Positions 1 through 10,996 of a stretch of 64,000 nucleotides of DNA are shown here, one piece after another. The notes beneath the pieces are model-generated. The model was given only the letters and a program-made list of their open reading frames with translations, made no database searches and had not been told where the DNA came from. Within the stretch, counting starts at the first letter, position 1; each line of letters begins with the position of its first letter. A program made the translations under genes and the position numbers. The stretch comes from Achatina immaculata (taxonomy: Eukaryota; Mollusca; Gastropoda; Stylommatophora; Achatinidae): assembly GCA_009760885.1 (NCBI GenBank), contig CM019719.1, forward strand, positions 40,979,584 to 41,043,583, given 5' to 3'.

Positions 1-494
1 GCGTAAACGTTTGTTTTGGTTTTTTTTAAAATTTTGTTATAATATTATAACAGCAAACTCTCAGTCACGTTCATTTCAAAACATAGCACACCTAGCACTC
101 TAATGTTCTTGAATTTAAATTCACCATGGACACTGAAAACAAACAGTTGAGATACTTTTCTTTTAAAAATAAAATAAGAAGTCCACAGAAACAAAAACAA
201 AAACAGAAAAGAAATCGTCAGTTGAAATAAGGATGATTAATCGTGGAGTTATTACTGAAATTTGTCGAATGTTTGGCTATTATTATCCTAGATAAGTGGA
301 TGTCATTTCAGGAATGGAATGAGGGCTCTAGGAGTGCTCAGCACAGATATCCAGATCTAACAAAAGGGGCGTGGATCTGAGCCAGAAGCCACTGACAGAA
401 TCAAGATAATGAACTGACACAGCCGGATATACATGAATCAGGTGTATTGAGGTACGAGGGAGCTGAATCATATCGGTGGAAGGTATATAGGACC
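1..494. other. AT-rich DNA without recognised gene
   Basis: AT-rich sequence with short homopolymer runs. I see no exon, transposase or reverse-transcriptase motif on either strand before the minisatellite begins. Confidence 0.6.
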
Positions 495-775
495 TCACGA
501 ATGGCGGAGGTGTACATGACCACATGAATGATGGAGGTGTACAGGACCACATGAATGGTAGAGGTGTACAGGACCCAATGAATGGTGGAGGTGTATAGGA
601 CCACATGAATGGTGGAGGTGTATAGGACCACATGAATGGTGGAGGTGTACAGGACCACATGAATGGTAGAGGTGTACAGGACCCAATGAATGGTGGAGGT
701 GTACAGGACCACATGAATGGTAGAGGTGTACAGGACCCAATGAATGGTGGAGGAATAAAGGACCACATGAATGGT
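495..775. repeat. 27-bp minisatellite, about 10.5 copies
   Basis: A 27-base unit built around ATGAATGGTGGAGGTGTA repeats head to tail about ten and a half times. Two alternating versions (ending ACCACA or ACCCAA) suggest a higher-order two-unit repeat in part of the array. Because 27 is divisible by three, all reading frames without a stop stay open, which produces spurious 9-residue repeat proteins on the minus strand (for example MWSCTPPPF). I see no evidence that it is coding. Confidence 0.9.
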
Positions 776-1304
776 GAAAGTGTTGCATTATGTGACTAGA
801 GGAGAATATGTGTGGAAGTTAAACAACGTAGAATGAAATGTTGAGGTACAATAATATATAACAGCACAAACGACGAGACGAGTATAATTCATTGCAGAGT
901 GACTATACCAGCGAGGATATCGAAGTAAGAAAAGAAAGATGTTGAAAGTGATATTGGTATGCGTAAAAAAATTTGCAAATGAGGAAATACTAAAAGAAAA
1001 ACTAATTTACTCGTAGTTTTCAAAGAAAACATCCTTGAGATCACATGTCTCTAACAAGAAAAGAGGGAAAAACAGGGCCAACTGACCACTTCACCAACCC
1101 TGGCCCCATGGGTACAACCCAGGTCTTCCTTCCCCCCCCCCCCCACCCTCACCCCACGCTGGATCTCAGGATTTGCGAATCGATTAGCACGCAGTTTCTT
1201 GATCAATCTTGGACTTTGGGTGTTGAGGTAGAATTTCGTCTGTCAACTCCCATTCATCAGGATTCTTGCCAGGGCTACAGAGCACCTGCACTATGCCATA
1301 GGGT
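776..1304. other. No gene recognised; C-run
   Basis: Unremarkable sequence with a cytosine run near 1132-1144. The open frame at 1045-1308 crosses the C-run and resembles no family I know. Confidence 0.5.
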
Positions 1305-1540
1305 ATGAACTGTTAGAGACCTCATTATGCTGGGCCACCAGCGTATGAGGTAGGGTGGCCAGTTCCTTTCCTCGCTGCATTTCCTTCCCAGATTTTCTCT
1401 GGTATCCATTTTACGAGGCTGGGTCGACCACGGGGCCGTATTGGTTGGAAAAAGAAAAATCCCGCTCAGATGGGGATTCGAACCCTCGACCTTTCAGCTG
1501 CTAGACGAGTGCACTAACCACTACTTTAGGCGGTCCCCAC
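1305..1540 (-). mobile_element. tRNA-derived SINE (family 1a)
   Basis: Read on the minus strand, the copy begins with a tRNA-like head. An A-box-like stretch (AGTGGTTAGTGCACTCG) is followed by a B box, GGTTCGAATCC, near 1474-1484. The body then runs through GGGATTTTTC and a segment shared with the copy at 18690-18868. The internal Pol III boxes mark it as a SINE rather than a tRNA gene: the head does not fold into a complete tRNA and continues into a shared body. Confidence 0.8.
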
Positions 1541-2435
<895 letters not shown>

Positions 2436-3052
2436 CGCTAGTACCGTCAATCAATTTGCATACCTTGGCAGTTATATAGACCAGGATAGTGACACTAGAA
2501 AGGAAGTTAGAATCAGAATTGCAAAAGCAGCATCGATCTTCAAGAATCTTGAGAACATATGGAATTCAAAAGTTATAAGCACAAAAACAAATTAAGACTA
2601 TTCAATTCAAATGTAATATCCACCCCCATTTATGCATGCGAAAGCTGGAAAACAACTAAAGAAATAGACAAGAAATTAGACTCTTTTGAAAACAAATGCC
2701 TAAGGAAAATACTCAGCATCAAGTGGAACGAATTTAAGAACAATGCAGAGATAAGACAGATGACTGAACAACAACCAGTCTCATGGGTGATCAGGAAAAG
2801 GAGATGGACATATGCTGGTCACTTGATGAGAAGAAATGATCAGAGAATCCCAAAACAAGCTATCAAGTGGAACAGGCCAAAGAAAAAGAGGCAGACCTCG
2901 TGAAACTCTGAAGAGGACATTGTTAAGAGAGGCCAAATTAACATGCATAAAATCCCTTGATGCGGTTGAAAGACTCGCCGAAGACAGGAAAATTTGGCAA
3001 ACTACTTTGCGAGCCCTATGTGACGTTTAACGGCACGGGAAGGATATAAGAT
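2436..3052 (+). mobile_element. LINE family A, 3' end of RT ORF
   Basis: This is the C-terminal part of a non-LTR retrotransposon polyprotein, downstream of the reverse-transcriptase catalytic core. Readable pieces in order are [29 protein letters not shown], a cysteine/tryptophan-rich segment, RKRRWTYAGHLMRRN and GRPRETLKRTLLREA, ending ALCDV and a stop. A frameshift near 2880 separates the last two pieces. The same 3' end, including AACGGCACGGGAAGGAT just after the stop, recurs on the minus strand at 8322, 19432 and 26337. The copy is 5'-truncated and dead. The clade (RTE-like is my guess) cannot be fixed by eye. Confidence 0.85.
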
Positions 3053-3300
3053 AGTACCGGGTTCAATTCCCAGTAGTGGTATTTTTTTCTGGTACACAAC
3101 CAAAAAGGCTCAGGGGTCGACCTAGGCTCTAAAAATGGACAGCAGAGAAATTTGGAAAGGTAAACGCGGCCAGACGTGACACTGACCACATCAGACTTTC
3201 ATGTGCCAAAGGTCATGGAAAATACGGGCCTAACACCGTATCTCCAATACGCTTTAATGGCACGGAAAATGGAATATTTAATTTACCTTTATTTATTCTT
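3053..3300 (+). mobile_element. tRNA-derived SINE (family 1b)
   Basis: The head contains the B box GGTTCAATTCC near 3060. The body holds a diagnostic block shared with copies at 10218, 43465, 58600 and 59295: GGTACACAACCAAAAAGGC, then GACCACATCA, CATGTGCC, GGTCATGGAAAATA and TTTAATGGCACGGAAA. The A-box half is missing, so the copy is 5'-truncated. It abuts the 3' end of the upstream LINE. Confidence 0.8.
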
Positions 3301-4778
3301 ACTTTTTAAAAAGTGTATTCTGAACGAAAACCACGACTGGAAAATTGAATATTTTCAACATTTCACTAAATCATCCACTTCGAAAGATGTATGATCGACT
3401 CTGTTGTTGCGTCAACAACATTCTAATCCAGTCTCTCCAAACCTTTCTTTTCCCAACGGAATTCTTGAACTAAATTTCATATTTTAAGAGCCCCCACGTA
3501 AATATTATATCACAATCCAGCAATAAATGTCATAGCTATTTTGATCAGAAATTAATATTTTTCAGTGGATCTATTTATAAACAACGTATACCTAAAAAAA
3601 AAAAATCATAGCCTTTAGTGGAGCTACTGGATGAAAAATCTGGCTCTGATCCTTACTGTTTTAAGACAATGTGCACTTTCTTGAAGGAATAAAATCACCA
3701 AGGATGAGGATTGTTTGTAAAGCTGATATTTCCCGTTCTATCAATGCATCGGGAGTATCTGAAAAACTCGGAACTTTTAACAATGCTTTTAGATAAACTT
3801 TCTTTTTTTTCTTTCTTTCTTTCTTTCTTCCTTTCTTTCTTTCACCCTGTCTTTTCCTTTTCCTGCACAATCTTCTTCTTAGAAGAACATCTGAGTGTCA
3901 TTTTTTTTTCAAGAAAACGTCGACAGAATCCTTTTTTTTTTTTTTTGACATCATCTATAGTGCAAACTAGGTCACATATACTCCCTGTTTCTCTTGCGTT
4001 TTTGGCCATTTGCAGGACACATGTTCAGTTGTTATTTCCTTACTACACAGGAGCACACTTCAGAAGTACTGCTTTGTTGTTGTTGTTGTTGTTGTTGCTG
4101 TTGTTGTCATGTTTAGATGGTCAGCTGAAACATACAGAATATACTGACTGTGGAAAGGTTTGGGCTAATTCTCTGCTATGAGCTGACTGTTAATGTCATT
4201 TCTGTTACTGTCCAGAAGATCTTTCTGTTCACCTGCTTCTGTAACAGACTCCGTTAAGTGTCTGGACATCTTCCTCTTTTTTTTTGTGTGGAATATTTCA
4301 ATGTTCCTTGTTTGCCAGGATGTCAGATCATTCGTTCACGTGAAAGCTGCAGAGAAAAAAAGAAAGAAAAGTGCGTGCCACAGCTTTTTAAAGTGCACAC
4401 ACAGTATACGTTATCATTCGAAGAGTTTGAGAGATTTTATCAATTGATGAGTGTTGGGGCATTGACTAGTTTGGGGGGGGGGGGGTTGTTTTTTTTTTGT
4501 TTTTTTGCCCCTAAGTTTAAACTCTTTTATTCTGCATCTTTAAAAGTGGAGCTTTGGTTTAAAACCCATTTCTATGTATAGTGTCACTTTTTATTAAGGT
4601 GTTGTATTCTTGATCACTGTTTAGACTCTACTTGCTTTCTGGATGCCGAATTTAAAATATTTCTAAAAAATAGCTACAAAGTGAACTGGTAAGAAGACTT
4701 AATGAACAGAAATTTTCTGCTGACCGTTTCTTGTAATAAAAAAAATAGAGTCAAACTTTCACAGTAATAACCCATTAA
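3301..4778. repeat. Low-complexity DNA with microsatellites
   Basis: No gene recognised. Simple sequence includes a CTTT tract around 3797-3845, T-runs near 3900-3948, a (TTG)n array at 4073-4108 and a G-run at 4470-4486. Open frames at 3711-4181 and 4193-4581 are low-complexity (poly-Phe, poly-Leu). Confidence 0.6.
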
Positions 4779-4881
4779 TGATGGATGGATGGATGGATGG
4801 ATGGATGGATGGATGGATGGATGGATGGATGGATGGATGGATGGATGGATGGATGGATGGATGGATGGATGGATGGATGGA
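4779..4881. repeat. (ATGG)n microsatellite
   Basis: About 25 perfect tandem ATGG units. They create meaningless MDGW repeats on the plus strand and IHPS repeats on the minus strand. Confidence 0.97.
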
Positions 4882-6417
4882 CGGACACACACACACTATC
4901 ACACGATATTTTTGCTAACCCTCTGAATGCCAAATCCTTTGTTGACTGGTCTGGACTTTTGAGTAGTTATGTTTGTTCCACCTTCCATTAATGACAACTG
5001 TGTGTGTAGCGCAATCCAGTGTACCTCGCCCTCACAGGCAGCTATCCTCCCTCATCAAAGGCTAGAAATGTCTGCAGCTCTCAGGGATCCTGGATCCACT
5101 GGAAAGCACTGGCACTGGAAACGGTTACCAAACCCACTGTCTTCCTGACGAGAACACATGCCACTATCGACTAGCACTACCCTGATTTGCTAGTTGGAAA
5201 TATTAATAGAAGACATGGCAACAAACGTAATACGATTAGTTTAGCTATTACAAACAACCAACATTTTAGCCTTTGCAACCTTTGCCAGGGACCAGCAAGT
5301 ATGAAATACCCACATCAGGATAAAAAATGACGAAATACTTAAATCACTTATCACTATCTGACAGTTTTCCCTTCATATGCACCCCTGTCCTTCTCTTTCT
5401 AAATCGCGAATGAAATTATCCCAATACCCCAAACAAAAACTGAGAGTGACTTATCTGCCCCTCGCACAGCAGGAAGTAATAGACGTCAGATTTGTGGAGC
5501 TAAAAAAAACACTTCTAGTTCACTTTATCTTAATTTGTGGGCGATGATGGATCATTATTTTCGCCGTAGAAACTTCCAACGATTGTACCAGGATAACTGG
5601 TAGGCAAGAAATTTCAAATATCTAACAGTTCTTTCAGAAAATTTTGATCTCTCATAAAGGAGAGTTTCTGCTAGGATAAGATTTTTCCCGGGGCAAATTC
5701 CAGGGAGATGCAGAGCATTTTCTTTTTATTTATTTATTTATTTATTGAAACATCTCTCTCACGCTTCAGTCAAAAACACCTACGCAAAACTACATATACA
5801 CACATACGTACAAACACACAGAGACTTGATGTATATTAGCCAGTGGTTAATTCTTTGTGTTAATGATAATAATAATAATGATAATAATCTGTAACCAACC
5901 ATGCTTGTCTGTAGATCTTGAATGCTTTCCATCAGTTTATTTGCTGATCCTCAGTCGCGCCGATGTGTCAGCGGTTTGTATCCTCTCTCTAGTCCTTCCT
6001 CTAGTCGCCCGTGTATGTTGAAGCCCTTTCCTTCTCATTACACGCTGCTGCATTTTCTACCTTTCCTTCATTAGACGTTCCCCATTTTATATGCCCGAGT
6101 AGCAATTCTGAGAAGCCATGTTTCTGTTTCATTTTTATTTGTATTTGTGTGTTTGTTGCTCGTGACCTAGTTCTATAATTTTTTTATTAACCAGTTGTTC
6201 TATTCTAGGTAAGAGTGTTTTATTTTTAGATTTCTAAACAGAGGAGAAGGTATATATATATATAGCTCACAAGGGTCGGAGATATTTATCTTACTTACCC
6301 GATGTGAAACCGTGTGAAACAGCAACATGATGTTAACGTTAGTGATACATTTGAAAAACATAATTGAAGATTCCATCATAACAATCTGGAATTTTTTTTT
6401 CCCTGTTCTAACCACAG
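4882..6417. other. Upstream or intronic DNA of the BMP9/10-like gene
   Basis: This stretch precedes the acceptor of the propeptide exon and is therefore intron at its right end. I searched it for a signal-peptide or first propeptide exon and saw none. It holds a (TTTA)n tract near 5725-5746 and a short ATA/GAT-rich tract near 5865-5890. Confidence 0.5.
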
Positions 6418-7583
6418 GTACGCTGGAGAAATCTGGAAGCACTCCATCCCGTAAATATAAGCTGGTCTTTGACGTTTTCGTCTCACAGGAGGCGGAGTCG
6501 ATTCATTATGCAGAGCTGAGGATGTTCGTCATTCCCAGGCGCAGTTCTGAGTCAGCTGATCACAATCAATCCATGACTGACGCGAGTATGCGGTCATACA
6601 GAATCGCGATCTTCGAGGTCAGTTCACGAACAGGCGGTCGTCGCCTCGTCGTTTTCAAGAACATCAAAAAAGTTGCCAGGACCTGGGTGAGTTTCGATGT
6701 CACATCGGTGATAAGAGTTTGGCCGCCTTCAGGTTTGCGAACTCTAGAAGTGAGATTTGAAATGTTTGAAAACGGCCCACAAGGTGAAGACAGGCGCAAT
6801 GAAACGAGCAACGATTCTGCTTCTGCTGTTTACGATGACGTCTTACCGGATGTTGCCTTTGAAAATGGGAGGGAGCCGCTCCTGGTGGTTTTTTCTGAGA
6901 AGTCTGACAATAAGGGACCAGTGTTCCACGAAAGGGATAAAAGAGACGTGACCGAGAAGAGAGAGATGGAAAGAGTCAGTTGTCCCGAACAGACAGGCAC
7001 TGAGATGTCATCTAGCAGTCTTTACTTTCAGGGGCTGGCCGAGTTTATCTCAGCGATGGGCAGAGATTCATCGAAGGACCCTTCAAGTGAAACACTAAAT
7101 GTTACGTCACGACGTGTTAGACCTGACTATTCAGGAACTTTTGTAGACAAAGACAAGAGCACGCTGTTAAATACTGTGTACAATATTACATTCCTAAATG
7201 TCCAAGAAAGATTTCAGTTATCATCCAAGGATTCTAGCGTAAATCAGCTTTCTGAAACACTCAAGAACACAAGAGACTTTGGCAATAAGAGAAACTATAC
7301 ATTATCCAAAGCAAAACGCTCTAAGAGGAACTCTGATACATTACACGCACTAGGAGAAACCATGAAGGTATCAGAAGACTTCATCAAGACAAGAGTTAGG
7401 AGAGATACGAAAGCTCGATACCGTAGACACCTGGACAGCTTATTCAGACATCAAAATAGCAAAGTAGGCGCTCGCTTCAAAAGAAGCAAAAAGAAACGAA
7501 ACAGCTGCCAGAGGGGTGAACTCTACGTGGATTTCGAGACCATTAAGTGGGACAAGGTCATTATTTTCCCCCGAGGTTACCAG
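6418..7583 (+). CDS. BMP10: BMP9/10-like exon: propeptide, convertase site, mature N-terminus
   Basis: The acceptor is a T-rich tract ending ACCACAG at 6417. The exon starts in phase 1 and its first whole codon is at 6420. An in-frame ATG at 6327 lies in the intron and is not the start. Early residues ([21 protein letters not shown]) match the TGF-beta propeptide beta-strand pattern. N-glycosylation sequons include NETS, NVTS, NITF and NYTL. The middle of the propeptide is long and charged, with extra basic clusters (RVRR, KAKRSKR, RYRR) that could be further convertase sites. RFKR is at 7473-7484, followed by SKKKRNSC, the first knot cysteine. The exon ends with FPRGYQ and a GTGAGA donor at 7584, phase 0. 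Confidence 0.9.
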
Positions 7584-10160
7584 GTGAGATATACTCGGAA
7601 TTTTTCCACGCATTTTACAACTTTTGTTAATTTTCCCATTCATTCAGAGTATCTTATATGAGAAGGTTCCTTTTTTTAAAATTGACAAACTGAAACAAAA
7701 CTGTGCATTCTTTGTTATCATGTCATTCTATTATAAAAGTATCATTCATTCATTTTGAACAGTGTGCAAGCTACACATATTCCTTATGTTTGTTGTAAAT
7801 CCAGTTGTAAAGGTTTAAAAAAATTAATTATAACATTCTGAAATATCCAGTTTATCATTTGAAAAACCCAGAGATCTGGATGGTTTATCTGTAAGACGCC
7901 GCTTAAGCCAAGAGTTGAGCTCACAAGTTGGTTCGGATTCTTCACCACCTCGTTGTGATCATAACGTTCTTATGTCCTCCCTCGTTTTCTGAAATGAGTC
8001 GAATGCCTGGAATCAAATAATAGAGAGGAGTGTACGTCTAGAATTCGGAATATGCGAGTGGTACGAAGACTTACTCAGGCTATCAGTGCATGAAGATAAC
8101 ACAAATATTCGCGTAGCGATCATTAGTACCACGACGAGCCAAAGATTTGTATGTATATATTTGTTCCTACAGAAATTATAGATAGCGTTTGCCCCATTAG
8201 TGAAGCTAGAATGTATGAAACAAAAACAAAGGAAAAGTAACTGATTTATTAAATATCATTTTAAAAGTTATCCGCTTCTAGTGTCTGTGGGATGTATACA
8301 CAAGTATAGGTAATATTCTTACTTATATCTTACATCCTTCCTTTGCCGTTAAACGTCACATAGGGCTCGCATGGAAGTTTTCCTGTCCTCGGAGAGCGTT
8401 TCAACCTCATCAAGGGATGTTACGCCCACTAAACTGGCCTCTCTTAATAATATCCACTTTAGAGTTTCACGTGGTAAACCTCTTTTTCTTCGGCCTGTTG
8501 TATTCCACTTGACAGCTTGTTTTGGGATTCTCTGACTGTTTCTTCTCATCACGTGACCGACATATGTCCATCTTCGTTTTCTGATCATCCAGAAGACAGG
8601 TTGTTGTTCGCTCATCTGCCTTATCTCTGCATTGTTCTTGAATTCATTCCACTTTATAACGAGTATCTTCCTTAGTTTTTTGTTTTCAAAAGAGTCTAAT
8701 TTCTTGTCTATTTCTTTAGTTGTTTTCCAGCTAGGTAATATTACTCTAACAATTTTTCTTTTCTGTACTGGTGGCGGCATCTGTGATTTAGTGCGTCCAA
8801 TTTCACCAGCATTACACTTCTCTCCCCGATACACAACTGCCATGTTGAATCTCTTTAAAGTATTCACTACCGTATTTATTCATCTTATTTGGATTGCTTT
8901 TTTTCTGAATTCATTGATACCCAGATTTGACAATGTCTTTTTTTTTCTTATCTTTGATGGCGTCCAGTGTGTTTTTTAATGTCTGAGATTTTAAGTTCCC
9001 CGTTTTGGTTTTGTTTCAAGATGTTTAAACGGGTTAAAAAACAGAATTTAAAAAAATCGCACTTACATGTATGTGCTGAGTAGTTGGCCCATTGTAATGT
9101 CAATGTGCAGTAAAAACTTAATGTAGACATCACGTTGTGTCCCGGTTTAAACAAAAAAAAAAAAAAAAACAGACGTAATGAATGTGAGATGAGCAGTAAT
9201 CGGCAGTCTAAAGGTTAAAGTGCTCCCCCCCCCCCCCCCCGCCCTCAGTTTCTTCAAACCTGGTCGTAGTAACTACTCATTCATGGGACTGAACTTACAC
9301 AAATTAAATTTCATTCACTGTCGGCTGTGTGTAATCAGCGTAGTGCCAGTGCGACTCGACATGCAGATGGATATTCTCTGTATTCTGAGGCTATAGCTCT
9401 CAACAGTAATATACCGGTTACCTGATTCTAATGCTCGGTCAAATAGAGGGCGCCGGTGGCGTTTCCCGATAGTACAGTCTTCCTGACGCGAGGTCGACTC
9501 CTGCCTTCTAAAGTCTTACAAACCAGCAGAGAGTGCTGTTGGCCGCACTTTTGGTTTCTATGCCATAGGAAATACGGTAAACTGTGATTCACTGAGTGAT
9601 AAGGCAAATACTGGATACCCCGAAATAAACACCCTCGTTCTAAATGTGAGACGGTTACCGCTTGATATCGGCCCACCTGTTGATCATATTGCATCAGCCA
9701 TCTACATTTCCTCGCAAGCAGCTCGGACAGGCTAATTTGTATCAGGGCTGATTAACAAGACAAGCTTCATAACACCCCGGGTAATAATTCTTCGTTATTA
9801 TCTTGATGATACTCCATAACTGACCCGGATGAGAGAACCTGTTATCCTGATGTTATATGTACACGTTTACTGGTGCGTTTATCATGCTTGAGGGGGGAAC
9901 GGCTACTTAATTCTATCGCCCAGGTCCGTAAGTGCCCCACCCATTCAGTTTCTGTATCTCAGTGAAGAATGACCGAAAAAGGAAAGGTTTCGTCGAGCAT
10001 ATACCAGCGACAGTGAAACAACATGAGAATTGAAAATAGATTTGATAAGAACGAAGTTCTGTCATGTGTACCTTGTGAAACTTGTTCATCTGTCTGACAG
10101 CCGCTGGCTACTAGAGTTGATATAACAACTGATTTATAATTATAGTAGTAGTAGTATTAA

Positions 10161-10201
<41 letters not shown>

Positions 10202-10490
10202 TAGTAGTAGTAGTAGTATAAGGTAAAATTCCCGTTTCCATGCCAGGCATATTGGGGAATATTTAGGGCCATATTTTCCATGACCTTCGGCACATGAAAG
10301 TGTGATGTGGTCAGTGTCACGCCTGGCTGCTTTACCTTCCCAGATTTTTCTGGTAACCATTTTTAGAGGCTGGGTGAACCCCGGGGCCTTTTTGATGTGT
10401 ACCAGAAAAAAATCCCACAGCTGGGACTGAACCTGATTCCACTGGATTAGTAAACCCAGCGCCTAACCACTCAGCTAACCAAGTCGAGTT

Positions 10491-10536
<46 letters not shown>

Positions 10537-10630
10537 CAGTAGTAGTAGTGGTAGTAGTAGTAGCAGCAGCAGCAGTAGCAGCAGTAGTAGTAGTAGTAAT
10601 AGTAGTAGCAGTAGTAGTAGTAGTAGTAGC

Positions 10631-10683
<53 letters not shown>

Positions 10684-10953
10684 CAGCAGCAGCAGCAGTA
10701 GCAGTAGTTGTAATAGTAGTAGTAGTATTAAACTTCATGAGAATTTAGAGAAGACCGCCTTGGAAGGGTACATAATGGGAAAAAGAAAGAGAGGAAGACC
10801 AAGGTGAAGATGGTTACAAAACATTGTTGATGATCTGCGAATGGATGCATCAGCAGCAGGGCATCTTGCTTACAGCTGAGAGGCCTACAGGAGTGCTGTT
10901 AGGGAGGCAAAGTTCCGTAAGGGACATGCAAATGAGTGACTGAGTAGTAGTAA

Positions 10954-10996
<43 letters not shown>

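Noticed and set aside
1460..1540. tRNA-like sequence with A and B boxes (also near 18800, 24020, 58640, 59510)
   Set aside because: The heads lack a complete cloverleaf and run into shared SINE bodies; they are SINE promoters, not tRNA genes.
4674..4991. Open frames with MDGW or IHPS repeats
   Set aside because: Translation of the (ATGG)n microsatellite.
6327..6417. ATG at 6327 as start of the BMP-like protein
   Set aside because: The segment to 6417 is a T-rich intron end with a good acceptor (ACCACAG); the encoded residues are not a convincing signal peptide and the propeptide similarity starts after 6418.
7584..7661. Continuation of the BMP-like frame to a stop at 7661
   Set aside because: GTGAGA donor at 7584; the readthrough residues do not fit the cystine knot, whereas the exon at 16320 does exactly.
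10475..10748. Long poly-Thr/Ala/Val open frames
   Set aside because: Produced by the (TAG)n/(CAG)n triplet array.
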